From Psychromonas sp. MB-3u-54 (lineage in GTDB: Bacteria > Pseudomonadota > Gammaproteobacteria > Enterobacterales > Psychromonadaceae), in contig NZ_PJBP01000124.1 of assembly GCF_002836415.1 (NCBI RefSeq), positions 1 through 43,232 of the forward strand: a DNA stretch of 43,232 nucleotides, written 5' to 3'. The notes below the pieces were generated by a model. That model did no database searches and was not told the origin of the DNA. It saw nothing but the letters and a program-made list of their open reading frames with translations. This document shows positions 8,707 to 17,932 of this stretch, piece after piece. A program made the translations under genes and the position numbers. The number at the start of each line of letters is the position of its first letter. Positions within the stretch are counted from its first letter, which is position 1.

Positions 8707-9543
8707 TTATTGAAAAACCACGGTGCGGTTAGCATAAACAAAAATTTTGTCATCTAATACCTGTTGTAATGCACGGCTTAATACCGATTTTTCTACATCT
8801 CGTCCTGCTTTTACTAAATCATCAGCACTATAGGAATGATCAATGTGGGTTACATCTTGCGTAATAATAGGTCCTTCATCAAGGTCATTATTGACAAAGT
8901 GCGCCGTCGCGCCAATAATTTTAACACCCCGATCGAAGGCTTGCTGATAGGGTTTAGCACCAATAAAAGCGGGCAGGAATGAGTGATGAATGTTAATCAG
9001 TTTATTTTCATAAACCTTAACAAATTCAGGCGTTAAAATACGCATATATTTAGCCAAAATCACATAGTCAGGCGCATAGGGCGAAATCGTCTCTAGTACT
9101 TGCTTTTCATGCTCTTCACGACTTAAACCTTCATGACTGACCGTATGATAGGGAATGTTAAACTTGGTCACTAGGTCTTCTAATGTATTGTAATTGCCAA
9201 TGACAGCTGCAATTTCAACATCAAGGCCACCGTAAGTGCTTTTCATTAAAATGTCACCAAGACAGTGAGCTTCTTTGGTGACTAAAATGACGATCCGTTT
9301 TTTCTGTGCTGATATTAATGCCCGATGGGAGCCTTTTGGTAGGCTAAAATCTAAATCGGCCAGCAGTGTCTGATCATTGAAATAACCTTCAATTTCAGTG
9401 CGCATAAAAAAACGCCCATGTTGGTGGTCGACAAACTCATTATTTTTAATAATATTCAGCTGATGTTTGTGGCAAATATTGGTGATTTGAGCAATCAGAC
9501 CTTTGCTGTCAGGGCAATCCGTCAGTAGTATTTTCTTTTCCAT
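8707..9543 (-). CDS. purU: Formyltetrahydrofolate deformylase PurU
   Basis: PurU hydrolyses 10-formyl-THF to formate and THF, balancing one-carbon units and feeding formate to PurT. An N-terminal ACT regulatory domain (residues 1-80, LLTDCPDSKGLIAQIT) is followed by a formyl transferase domain. The catalytic Asn184, His186 and Asp222 are seen in NIHHSFLPAF and NNDLDEGPII. The length of 278 aa is usual (E. coli 280). An AAGAGA site precedes the ATG. It lies downstream of ychJ, with a MITE-like element between them. Confidence 0.96.
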   Translation of the reverse strand: MEKKILLTDCPDSKGLIAQITNICHKHQLNIIKNNEFVDHQHGRFFMRTEIEGYFNDQTLLADLDFSLPKGSHRALISAQKKRIVILVTKEAHCLGDILMKSTYGGLDVEIAAVIGNYNTLEDLVTKFNIPYHTVSHEGLSREEHEKQVLETISPYAPDYVILAKYMRILTPEFVKVYENKLINIHHSFLPAFIGAKPYQQAFDRGVKIIGATAHFVNNDLDEGPIITQDVTHIDHSYSADDLVKAGRDVEKSVLSRALQQVLDDKIFVYANRTVVFQ

Positions 9544-9582
9544 TTTTATCTCTTATTTGTTGTGGCTATGCGCTGGTTATTT

Positions 9583-9815
9583 ATACCAAAAGAATTAATG
9601 AAGTGATCAGGGGTTGCGAAGGAAAAATTAGATCTAACAAGGCGTGAGTTGCATTCGATCGTTATTCTCCTTCACAAAATCGTATGGAACGATTTTGAAC
9701 AGCTTTAGCTGACCACAAAGTGGTGAAGAACAGGATGTTCTGAATAAAATTCACAACGCAGTTAGGGATAATTTTAACCAGCAAGGGTGATTACCTTTTT
9801 AGTGCTTTTGGTATT
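9583..9815. mobile_element. MITE-like element, copy A (about 233 bp)
   Basis: Terminal inverted repeats ATACCAAAAG (left, from 9583) and CTTTTGGTAT (right, ending near 9815) enclose a non-coding interior. Most of the element matches copy B at 10341-10502, including the left 45 bp (ATTAATGAAGTGATCAG) and the right 47 bp (AATTTTAACCAGCAAGG). Copy A has about 75 bp more in the middle, made of four consecutive short hairpins (9676-9741). No transposase frame is present. Its right end overlaps the ychJ coding sequence and supplies that gene's last 13 codons and stop. Confidence 0.75.
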
Positions 9816-10286
9816 AGCACAACACTTTTTGTGCTTTTGAGCACTGCCGCAGGGACAGGGTTCATTACGGGGTATCTTACCTGATTTTTTCTCCGGATAA
9901 ATAAGCCCATCACAATAAAGCCAGTCATTATTTTCTTTCACAAAATTAGAACGCTCATGGTGACAGAATAGTTTTCCCTGATCTAAGTACCAAGCTTTAA
10001 ACTCCACGTAACCTGAATTGGAAAAACTTGCAGTGCTTAAAATTTGTAAATTTTTCCAATCAACGCTTTGTTCGGCTAAGGCTTCAACGCTTAAATCACC
10101 CCGGTAGTCAGGATGATAACTATCATATAAATACTCACCTAGTTGATACACAAAGGCACTAAAACGGGAGCGCATCAGCTGCTCACAGGTAATAGGTTTA
10201 ACTGTTTTTATATGAAATGGAAAACAACATTGTTGATAGGTTTTGTTACTTTTACAAGGGCAGGTTTGCTGATTTAATTTGGGCAT
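9774..10286 (-). CDS. ychJ: YchJ family protein with two SEC-C motifs (UPF0225)
   Basis: Two cysteine clusters of the SEC-C zinc type bracket the protein: CPCKSNKTYQQCC (Cys9, 11, 20, 21) and CPCGSAQKHKKCC (Cys144, 146, 155, 156). The middle part (LMRSRFSAFVYQLGEYLYDSYHP ... ERSNFVKENNDWLYCDG) matches the YchJ NTF2-like domain. SEC-C motifs also occur at the SecA C-terminus. The precise role of YchJ is not established. At 170 aa it exceeds E. coli YchJ (152 aa). The excess is mostly a tail NTKSTKKVITLAG after the last CCA, encoded by the end of an inserted MITE-like element. Its start lies just after the asnB terminator, so it needs readthrough or its own promoter there. Confidence 0.88.
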   Translation of the reverse strand: MPKLNQQTCPCKSNKTYQQCCFPFHIKTVKPITCEQLMRSRFSAFVYQLGEYLYDSYHPDYRGDLSVEALAEQSVDWKNLQILSTASFSNSGYVEFKAWYLDQGKLFCHHERSNFVKENNDWLYCDGLIYPEKKSGKIPRNEPCPCGSAQKHKKCCANTKSTKKVITLAG

Positions 10287-10303
10287 TTTATATTCGGCTG
10301 CGT

Positions 10304-10331
10304 ATAAAAAAAGCGTTCCGCAGAACGCTTT
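10304..10331 (-). terminator. Rho-independent terminator of asnB
   Basis: On the minus strand AAAGCGTTC and GAACGCTTT form a 9-bp stem around a 4-nt loop, with a T-run of seven reading leftward. It lies about 185 bp after the asnB stop, because MITE-like copy B sits between the gene and this terminator. Confidence 0.8.
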
Positions 10332-10340
10332 ATAAAGTTA

Positions 10341-10502
10341 ATACCAAAAAAATTAATGAAGTGATCAGTGATTGCGAAGGGAAAATTAACGCTAATAAGG
10401 CGTGAGTTGCAGGAGATAGTTATTCTCACTTCAAAACTCACAACGCAGTTAGGGATAATTTTAACCAGCAAGGATGAGCACCTTTTTAGTTCTTTTGGTG
10501 TA
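10341..10502. mobile_element. MITE-like element, copy B (about 162 bp)
   Basis: It begins ATACCAAAAAAATTAATGAA and ends CTTTTGGTG, in the same orientation as copy A at 9583-9815. It is shorter because it lacks the hairpin-rich centre of copy A. It is non-coding and inserted between the asnB stop codon (10516) and its terminator. Confidence 0.72.
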
Positions 10503-10515
10503 ATTTAACGTTTAG

Positions 10516-12186
10516 TTAGGCAATATTGTAGGCATCATTATGAATACCTGCTGCGCGACCGGAAGGATCTGCATTATTTTGGAAACTCTCATCCCAGGCT
10601 AATGCCTCAACGGTTGAACAAGCCACTGATTTACCGTGTGGTACACATTCTGCTGCACTGTCCAGCGGGAAGTGCTCAGCAAAGATAGTGCGGTAGAAGT
10701 AAGCTTCTTTGGTATCGGGTGTATTGATTGGGAACTTGAATTGCGCAGTCGCCAGTTGCTGATCCGTTACTTGTGTTTCAATATGCGCTTTTAACGTATC
10801 TATCCAGTTGTAACCCACACCATCGGAGAACTGCTCTTTTTGACGCCATAAAACTTCGCTTAATAATTGACCTTCAAAGGCTTCTCGAAGAATGTTTTTC
10901 TCGATGCGGCCATCTTTGATCATTTTAAGTTCAGGATTGGTACGCATAGCAACGTCCATGAACTCTTTATCTAAGAAAGGTACACGTGCCTCAATGCCCC
11001 AGGCCGCCATTGATTTATTAGCACGTAGACAGTCAAACATATGTAGTTTGCTGATTTTACGGTTTAATTCTTCATGTAACTCTTTAGGATTTGGCGCTTT
11101 ATGGAAATACAAGTAACCGGCAAATATTTCATCAGCACCTTCACCTGAAAGTACCATTTTTATACCCATCGCTTTAATCTTACGTGCCATCAGGTACATA
11201 GGTGTTGAAGCGCGAATAGTGGTTACATCGTAAGTTTCAATATGGTAAATAACTTCACGCAAAGCATCAATACCATTTTGTACGGTAAAGATAATAGGGT
11301 GGTGAATAGTGCCTAATTCTTTGGCTACTTTTGCAGCAGCGGCTAAATCAGGCGAGTCCTCCAGACCAACAGAGAAAGAGTGCAGTTGTGGCCACCATGC
11401 GCCGCTTTCACCATTGTCTTCAATACGCTGTTTAGCAAATTTTTGCGTGATAGCCGAGATAACAGATGAATCTAATCCACCGGACAGTAAAACACCGTAG
11501 GGTACATCACACATTAACTGACGCTTAACCGACGCTTCAAGTGCTTCACCAATTTCAGCCGCGCTGCCGCCGTTATCTTTAACTGCATCATATTCCATCC
11601 AGTCACGTGCATAATATTGAGTGATTTCACCTATGTCACTGTCCAAAAAGGATCCCGGTGGGAATTCCTGAACTTTTGTACAGATAGGTGTTAATGCTTT
11701 CATTTCTGAGGCGACATAAAAATTACCGTGTTCATCCCAGCCCATATAGAGCGGGATAATACCCATATGATCACGGCCAATCAGGTATTTATCTTTTTCA
11801 GCATCGTACAAACAAAAAGCAAAAATACCGTTTAAATCATCCAGGAAATCACTCCCTTTTTCTTCGTACAAAGCCAAGATAATTTCACAGTCTGATTTTG
11901 TTTTAAACTGATAACCACAGGTTAATTCAGCTTCTAACGCTTTGTGGTTATAGATCTCACCATTTACCGCAAGGATATGTGTATTATTCTGATTGTACAG
12001 AGGCTGTGCGCCAGTATCTACATCTACAATGGAAAGACGCTCATGAACCAATATTGCTTTCTCAGACGCGTAGACGCCGGACCAATCTGGGCCACGGTGA
12101 CGAAGCAGTTTAGACATTTCAATAGCTTGTTGACGTAAAGCGAGCGGATCGCTTTTAATGTCAAGTACACCAAAAATTGAACACAT
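10516..12186 (-). CDS. asnB: Asparagine synthase B (glutamine-hydrolysing)
   Basis: AsnB makes asparagine from aspartate, ATP and glutamine in the cytoplasm. The mature N-terminal nucleophile is Cys2 (MCSIFGVLD) of the class II glutamine amidotransferase domain, with LRHRGPDWSG close by. The synthetase domain has the PP-loop LLSGGLDSSV near residue 230 and SGEGADEIFAGY near 345. The length of 556 aa equals that of E. coli AsnB (554). AAAGGTAACATT before the ATG is a good ribosome site. It is a monocistronic gene by layout, with a terminator displaced by a MITE-like insertion. Confidence 0.97.
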   Translation of the reverse strand: MCSIFGVLDIKSDPLALRQQAIEMSKLLRHRGPDWSGVYASEKAILVHERLSIVDVDTGAQPLYNQNNTHILAVNGEIYNHKALEAELTCGYQFKTKSDCEIILALYEEKGSDFLDDLNGIFAFCLYDAEKDKYLIGRDHMGIIPLYMGWDEHGNFYVASEMKALTPICTKVQEFPPGSFLDSDIGEITQYYARDWMEYDAVKDNGGSAAEIGEALEASVKRQLMCDVPYGVLLSGGLDSSVISAITQKFAKQRIEDNGESGAWWPQLHSFSVGLEDSPDLAAAAKVAKELGTIHHPIIFTVQNGIDALREVIYHIETYDVTTIRASTPMYLMARKIKAMGIKMVLSGEGADEIFAGYLYFHKAPNPKELHEELNRKISKLHMFDCLRANKSMAAWGIEARVPFLDKEFMDVAMRTNPELKMIKDGRIEKNILREAFEGQLLSEVLWRQKEQFSDGVGYNWIDTLKAHIETQVTDQQLATAQFKFPINTPDTKEAYFYRTIFAEHFPLDSAAECVPHGKSVACSTVEALAWDESFQNNADPSGRAAGIHNDAYNIA

Positions 12187-12372
12187 AATGTTACCTTTTA
12201 TTTAAAGCGGATATCTACAAGATATCGAGTGTTAAGTTATTAATGCTTGCCGGTTTGCTGTGACAAAACAAAAAAACAATAATTTGATAGACGATTTTTG
12301 CAGAATAATCAATAAAAGTCACTAAATCACCGTAATATATTAGAAATAAGTCTAATTCGGATAAATGAACGA

Positions 12373-13989
12373 TTATAACTCTTGTTTATGATGATCTTTT
12401 AGCAATGAAATTTGTAATTCCGAACAAACATGGCGCGCAAAACCAGAGCCCGCTTCTTCGTACATATTGTAAACTTGATTAACACCGAACTCATTTAATT
12501 CCACCTCATCGCTTTGATAGTGTGCAAGTGCGGCGACTTTAAAACTGCAGCTGTTAATTTTATTAAGTTGCTCTGCTGCATAACGATTACCATTATGATC
12601 CGGCATTGCCAATAAAATAAGTTTAATATTATCTGTTAGCTGTAATTTATTCCAAAAATCTGAATCTAAGGCATCACCGGTTATTACCCGTCTTCCACGG
12701 GCACGATGTGCCAGCGTTTTTTGATGATTGTAATCAATACCCATTACCCGTTCACCGTAGGTTATCTTTAGGGCCTCATAGGCCCCCGTTCCAATCTGAC
12801 CCATCCCTAATACTAATATTTGAGCATCGCCCACCCGCACTGGCCGATCATCTTTATGCAAACGTTTTGCCTGAAAACGTTTTAAAGGACGGCTAAAGCG
12901 GCTGTAGATAGTATCCGCATATTTATTTAATAATGAGGCGATAATAAAGCTAAAGGAGACGGCAATGGCGATGATAATCAACCAATCCTGAGATAACCAA
13001 CCTTTATGGGTGGCAAGGGCCGCAACAATTAAGCCAAATTCACTGTAATTTGCCAATGAAAATGAACTGAACAGAGAAGTCCGTGAGCGTAATTTAAATC
13101 GACTTAAGGTAAGGAAATAAAGTGCAATTTTTCCTAATAATAAAATGGATAAAATACCGGCAACCATAACATGATCAATATTTGGCAATCCACCCAAGCC
13201 GATGCTCAAAAAGAAGCAGATTAAAAACAGCTCTTTCAGATTAAATAAAGATTTGGCCATGTTTTTAGCACTGGGGTGTCCCGCAAGCAGCATTCCTGCG
13301 ATTAGTGCGCCTAAATCTGCCTTTAAGCCGGCAAATTCAAATAAACCCGCTCCGACAACCAGCGCTAAAAAGAAACCGTATAAAACTAATAACTCGCCGT
13401 GACCTGCTCTATCTAATAGTTTAAATAAAAGAGGGCGGATAAGGGGCAAGCCTAATAATGCAACTGCCCAAATTGATGGCATTTCCCCGATCGAAATGGT
13501 TAAAAACAGCACGGCAAAAATATCCTGCATGATCAAAATACCGATTGCTATCCTGCCATAAAGTGAGTTTGTTTCACTTTTTTCTTCCAGAATTTTGACC
13601 GCAAAGACGGTACTTGAAAAACTTAATGTAAAGGAGACAAGTACTAACTCCATTATTTTGAGATCAATAAAAAATATTAAACCAACCATTTTTAAGGACG
13701 CTAACAGCAGGGTATAAAAAATAATACTGGCGATAAGATGAATACTTGCGCCTCCCCAAACTTCGCTTTTAAAGAGGGTGCGGATATCTAATTTTAATCC
13801 GATAGAAAATAGTAATAGAGTGACGCCTAAATTCGACAGGCTAATCAACCCTTCACTGGATTCAAAGCCGAAAAAATTAAGGACAAAACCTGCTATTAAA
13901 AACCCGACCATGGGCGGTAAGCTGGTGAAGTTAACCACCATGCCGAAGGTAAATGCGGTGCCAATAAAAAGTAGTATAGAAAAATCCAT
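12373..13989 (-). CDS. CPA2-family monovalent cation/proton antiporter with RCK domain
   Basis: Residues 1 to about 360 form some twelve hydrophobic segments, including the CPA2 signatures PPMVGFLIAGFVL, LGVTLLLFSIGLKLD and GLKADLGALIAGMLLAG. A cytoplasmic TrkA-N/RCK domain starts near residue 395 with the Rossmann motif ILVLGMGQIGTGAYEAL, and contains ITGDALDSDFW. This architecture is that of KefB/KefC/YbaL proteins: K+ or Na+ efflux in exchange for protons, gated by nucleotide. There is no TrkA-C domain after it, so YbaL-type is nearer than KefC. GAGC lies 7 bases before the ATG. The gene stands alone; ion specificity cannot be read from sequence. Confidence 0.88.
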   Translation of the reverse strand: MDFSILLFIGTAFTFGMVVNFTSLPPMVGFLIAGFVLNFFGFESSEGLISLSNLGVTLLLFSIGLKLDIRTLFKSEVWGGASIHLIASIIFYTLLLASLKMVGLIFFIDLKIMELVLVSFTLSFSSTVFAVKILEEKSETNSLYGRIAIGILIMQDIFAVLFLTISIGEMPSIWAVALLGLPLIRPLLFKLLDRAGHGELLVLYGFFLALVVGAGLFEFAGLKADLGALIAGMLLAGHPSAKNMAKSLFNLKELFLICFFLSIGLGGLPNIDHVMVAGILSILLLGKIALYFLTLSRFKLRSRTSLFSSFSLANYSEFGLIVAALATHKGWLSQDWLIIIAIAVSFSFIIASLLNKYADTIYSRFSRPLKRFQAKRLHKDDRPVRVGDAQILVLGMGQIGTGAYEALKITYGERVMGIDYNHQKTLAHRARGRRVITGDALDSDFWNKLQLTDNIKLILLAMPDHNGNRYAAEQLNKINSCSFKVAALAHYQSDEVELNEFGVNQVYNMYEEAGSGFARHVCSELQISLLKDHHKQEL

Positions 13990-14165
13990 ATGAAGCTCAT
14001 TTGATAAAGGGGAGAAGTAATGCCGATGACACCTTGCAGTTCAATTTAATCGCTGCTTTATTATATTTTTCTGCGCATTTAAAACCTTTTAATAAAAAAG
14101 AGGGTGACAAATTTATTTTATAATATTTTACAATATTTTGACATGAATAAGTTAAAACAATTAGG

Positions 14166-15863
14166 TTAGAAAAATGAAGGAGCAACCTTGCCGATTGTTT
14201 TATTTTCAGCGTCATTATCGGCCAGGTAGATTTTATCCGGGGATTGTTTTTGTTGTGCTTTTAGTAACTCAATATGCTCAGGCAGTGAATAAGTTAGAAA
14301 GGTTGTTGTATCGGGCCATTTTCGCTGCACGACTACTTTAATGCCATCATTCAATAACCATTGAAAACTTACCTCGCCTTTTATAGGGTCACCTTCAGAG
14401 GTATCTGGTTGATCATATTTTTGTTGCACTATCTCTTTAATACGAAAAATTAAACTGGGATCACTTCTGCCTATAAAAGTATATTGTGCACTGGCAAAAT
14501 AATCTTCACGCGTATAGGTTATCTCCAGCTGACTTGTGCCTTCAATGGCAGCACCCGTAAAATAAGTGTCTGACCAGTCAGCCAGGTTTTCAGAAATAAC
14601 GGTTATCTTTTTATTTTTAATTTCCTTGGATAATACCTGTCTATTGGTGCAGGCTATCGGCACTGAAAAAAGTTCTGTTGTGGCATTTTTTAAACAAAAT
14701 TTGTGTTCAGATAGTTTTTGATAGTTAACTTTAGACCAAGCTTCAGGGGATTTTTGATATAATGCCAGCGCGCGCTCAATATCCATGGGCACACCTATAC
14801 CCTGCTCATAATAAGCTGCCAAATGCGCATTTGCATACAGATTTCCTAATGAGACAGCCTTTTGATAGTAATCAAATGCTTTCGATTTATTAATTTTTAT
14901 TCCCTGTTCACCCTTTTCATAAATAAGACCAAGGTGATAATAAGCTTGGGGATGATTTTTGATTGCAGCATGCTTGTACCAATTAATCGCAATGCGGATG
15001 TTTTTCTCGATACCGCTGCCATTTTGATAGAGCTTGGCAAGTTTATATTGTGCAGTACTGTCACCCTTATTTGCCGCGCTTTTGTACCATTTCATAGCTT
15101 GTTCTAAATTGGTTTTTCCCGCTTTACCATTTTCGTGAAATTCACCCGCTTTATAGGCCGCAGGCGCAAAATTTTTCAGCGCTGATGCTTGGTATAGCGA
15201 GTGCGCACGCAGGTTATCCTGAACAACGCCATGGCCAAGTTCATAGAATTGAGCAAGGTAAAAAGTTGCACTGGCATTACCCTGTGAGGATGCTTTTTTA
15301 TACCATTTGATAGCTGCGTGATAATCTTGTTTAACACCTTTACCCAATCGGTAAATGTTGGCCAAATGGAGCTCTGCAGAGAGATATCCTTGTTCTGCTG
15401 CTTTACTAAACCAAAGAAAACTTTGCCGATCATTTTGCAGTGCACCGTTACCATCTTGATAGTGTAAGCCTAATTGGAATTGGGATTCTGCATCTCCTTG
15501 ATTAGCGGCTTTTAAATACCATTTTACCGCACTTTGAGGGCTTGCTGTCACACCTGTCCCCTGGTCATAGAGCGACGCTAGAACAGCTTGTGCTGCAATA
15601 TTATTCTGAATTGCAGCTTCTTTGTACCAATGGGCAGCTTGCTTGATATCTATTAAAACCCCTTGTCCACTTTCATACATCCAGGCTAAAGCATATTGCG
15701 CGGCAGGATCTCCCTGCTTGGCTAATTTTTTCCATAATGAAACTGCATGTGCGTAGTCACCGGCCTGAGCGGCTTCATAAGCGTCATTAAAATCAGAGCG
15801 AGCGAAAGCATTCGAGCTTAATAAGACCGCACTAAGGAGGGTAATAGCAGCTAACTTAAACAC
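14166..15863 (-). CDS. Exported Sel1-like repeat protein (565 aa)
   Basis: A signal peptide (MFKLAAITLLSAVLLSSNAFA) precedes about nine to ten Sel1-like repeats, residues 25 to about 370, with the usual A-x2-WY-x2-AA-x-QG-x3-AQ-x-x-LA-x-x-Y-x2-G-x-GV pattern (36-residue period). Residues 375-565 are a non-repeat C-terminal domain with strands such as GTSQLEITYTREDYF and KGEVSFQWLLNDGIKVVVQRKW, which I do not recognise. The first codon is GTG and no good ribosome site is visible, so expression may be weak, but the signal peptide supports this start. Sel1 proteins commonly scaffold envelope complexes; a specific partner is unknown. Confidence 0.85.
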   Translation of the reverse strand: MFKLAAITLLSAVLLSSNAFARSDFNDAYEAAQAGDYAHAVSLWKKLAKQGDPAAQYALAWMYESGQGVLIDIKQAAHWYKEAAIQNNIAAQAVLASLYDQGTGVTASPQSAVKWYLKAANQGDAESQFQLGLHYQDGNGALQNDRQSFLWFSKAAEQGYLSAELHLANIYRLGKGVKQDYHAAIKWYKKASSQGNASATFYLAQFYELGHGVVQDNLRAHSLYQASALKNFAPAAYKAGEFHENGKAGKTNLEQAMKWYKSAANKGDSTAQYKLAKLYQNGSGIEKNIRIAINWYKHAAIKNHPQAYYHLGLIYEKGEQGIKINKSKAFDYYQKAVSLGNLYANAHLAAYYEQGIGVPMDIERALALYQKSPEAWSKVNYQKLSEHKFCLKNATTELFSVPIACTNRQVLSKEIKNKKITVISENLADWSDTYFTGAAIEGTSQLEITYTREDYFASAQYTFIGRSDPSLIFRIKEIVQQKYDQPDTSEGDPIKGEVSFQWLLNDGIKVVVQRKWPDTTTFLTYSLPEHIELLKAQQKQSPDKIYLADNDAENKTIGKVAPSFF

Positions 15864-16499
15864 AGTAATAATTCATTAAATTTAAATCCAGGAGTGTCAG
15901 TTTTACTTCTATAGATATCATTTATTTAGTAAAATGCTAAGCAATAGGGTTCATCTCTACGTTTTCATTATTTTTCATTATTTTTTATTATATAGGGAGT
16001 TATCGTTGGTGATCGCTATAATTTCGCAGAGAGATTAATTATTTGTGAAAGATATCACTGTTAATAACTTTATGTCTCATATTTTTAGCATTATTAGACT
16101 TGACTAATTAAAGTGATTAGTCTAGATGGAATAGTGGTTTAAAGTTCGTAAAATCATGATGTTGTGAATATTACCAAGCGGCAAAAACAGGACGGGTAAG
16201 ATTTATTATCACGTATTTTATAATATAACTTAGTGTCACTGCCTGAGCATGCGTCTTTTACTGATAATGTTCTTTAAAACAACATCTTGAATTAGAAGTT
16301 AATCATCTGAACTGAGGTTTTTTGGTACTGGTTATATTGACTGCGGCATTATTTTTTCGAATCAAGATGGTAAGGAGAGAAAATCTGCTGTCGAGCAAAG
16401 GGAACAGATCATTTTACTGAGGCTGATAAACCAATAGGTTGGTGAAAGTTATCCTGTCAACTTTGAGTTAAAACAGGCGATTTATCGCTATTGATGAGC
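15864..16499. other. 636-bp intergenic region, no gene seen
   Basis: The region lies upstream of the leftward Sel1-repeat gene and downstream of the leftward nrd operon. It is AT-rich, with a TTTTCATTA-like triplication around 15961-15990. A 7-bp inverted repeat, GACTAAT at 16102-16108 and ATTAGTC at 16116-16122, could form a small hairpin. I see no frame with a start and ribosome site, and no clear terminator for the nrd operon. Confidence 0.6.
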
Positions 16500-16751
16500 T
16501 TAATAGGTTGCCAGTACAATATCCTGCTTGGATTTTGAGCAGCAGGTTAACACCTCGCCATCCCGAAGATAGGCCATTGGGTAGTTTATATAGTCAGCTT
16601 GTCCGCTAATTAATCGGCAGCGGCAAACACCACAATGACCATCACGGCAATGATATTCCTGCTTAATTGCTTGAGCTTCCAAATTCTCAAGCAATGTTTT
16701 TTCACTGTCGAGGGGATATTCAATCCCGTTGACAGTTATTTTTTTACTCAT
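16500..16751 (-). CDS. yfaE: 2Fe-2S ferredoxin YfaE (ribonucleotide reductase cofactor maintenance)
   Basis: The protein is a plant-type 2Fe-2S ferredoxin of 83 aa with ligands Cys35, Cys40 and Cys43 (CRDGHCGVC) and a distal Cys70 or Cys71 (VLTCCSK). In E. coli YfaE supplies electrons to rebuild the diferric-tyrosyl radical cofactor of NrdB. It follows nrdB by 35 bp on the same strand, the conserved arrangement, and is probably co-transcribed. The ribosome binding site is weak, which suggests dependence on translation of nrdB nearby. Confidence 0.93.
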   Translation of the reverse strand: MSKKITVNGIEYPLDSEKTLLENLEAQAIKQEYHCRDGHCGVCRCRLISGQADYINYPMAYLRDGEVLTCCSKSKQDIVLATY

Positions 16752-16786
16752 AACGACTGCAAATAAGAGCGTTGCTGAGAAGCTGT

Positions 16787-17932
16787 TTATAATTCAAAGG
16801 TACTGAGATCTTCACTGTCAACTTTACTGTCAATTTGCCCTACCAGATAGGAACTAATTTCCGTTTCCTGCGGAGCAACCTGTACGTTATCACTGACCAG
16901 CCAATTATTAATCCATGGAATGGGATTACTCTTAACTTCAAATTCTGGGGCATAACCAATTGCCTGCATACGCAGATTTGAAATATATTCAACATATTGG
17001 GATAATATTTGTTCATTTAGGCCAATCATTGATCCATCTTTAAACAAATATTTAGCCCAATCTTTTTCTTGCTGAGCCGCTTTTAAAAATATTTCCCGCC
17101 CTTCAGCAAAGCATTCAATAGCAATCTCTGCCATTTCAGGATCATCTTTTCCATCAGCCCAAAGATTTAAAATTTGTTGCGTCGAATTGAGGTGAAGGGC
17201 TTCATCCCGCGCAATTAATTTGATTATTTTTGCATTACCTTCTAATAAATCACGCTCGGCAAAGGCAAATGAACAAGCAAAAGAAACATAAAAACGAATG
17301 GCTTCTAAGGCATTAACTGAACAGATACAAAGGTAAAGTTTTTTCTTAATGGCGCGCAGGTTTAATTTTTCAACTTGGTTTTTCAGGTTGATATAATCAA
17401 TGTCATTTTGTTCCAATCCATGCAGTTGCATAAACTGTGTGGCATGGATTAACGCATCATAATAGCCGGAAATATCTGTTGCGCGCTTTTGAATTTCGAC
17501 ATTAGTGACGATATCTTCAAAGATTTCAGCGGGTTCAGTAAATAGATTACGTAAAATATGGGTGTAACTGCGACTGTGAATAGTTTCAGAAAATGACCAT
17601 GTTTCAATCCAAGTTTCAAGTTCTGGTAATGACACAATCGGCAGTAGCGCAATATTGGGGCTACGACCCTGAATTGAATCTAATAATGTTTGGTATTTTA
17701 GATTGGAGATGAAAATATGCTGCTCATGATCCGGTAAGTTTAAAAAATCGATACGGTCACGGCTTACATCAATCTCCTCTGGTCGCCAGAAAAACGATAA
17801 CTGTTTTTCAATTAACATTTCAAATACAGCAAAGCGTTGTTGGTCATAACGCGCTACATTGACCGGATTGCCAAAGAACATGGGTTCCTTCATTGCATCA
17901 TTAGGAATTGTCGAGAAAGTTGTATAAGCCAT
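16787..17932 (-). CDS. nrdB: Ribonucleoside-diphosphate reductase 1 subunit beta NrdB
   Basis: NrdB is the class Ia small subunit carrying the diiron-tyrosyl radical. The radical tyrosine is Tyr123 in [11 protein letters not shown], and diiron ligands lie in EAIRFY and [12 protein letters not shown]. The C-terminal peptide [21 protein letters not shown] is the docking tail for NrdA. The length of 381 aa is near the E. coli 376. A Shine-Dalgarno GGAG lies 8 bases before the ATG, within GGAGCATTCTATG. This start region has an imperfect duplicate 90 bp upstream in the nrdA-nrdB gap, which may affect translation. It forms an operon with nrdA and yfaE. Confidence 0.97.
   Translation of the reverse strand: MAYTTFSTIPNDAMKEPMFFGNPVNVARYDQQRFAVFEMLIEKQLSFFWRPEEIDVSRDRIDFLNLPDHEQHIFISNLKYQTLLDSIQGRSPNIALLPIVSLPELETWIETWSFSETIHSRSYTHILRNLFTEPAEIFEDIVTNVEIQKRATDISGYYDALIHATQFMQLHGLEQNDIDYINLKNQVEKLNLRAIKKKLYLCICSVNALEAIRFYVSFACSFAFAERDLLEGNAKIIKLIARDEALHLNSTQQILNLWADGKDDPEMAEIAIECFAEGREIFLKAAQQEKDWAKYLFKDGSMIGLNEQILSQYVEYISNLRMQAIGYAPEFEVKSNPIPWINNWLVSDNVQVAPQETEISSYLVGQIDSKVDSEDLSTFEL

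Noticed and set aside
16308-16440. About 44 open codons (SSELRFFGTGYIDCG...) in the gap after yfaE
   Set aside because: There is no start codon and no ribosome site; a frame of this length is expected by chance.
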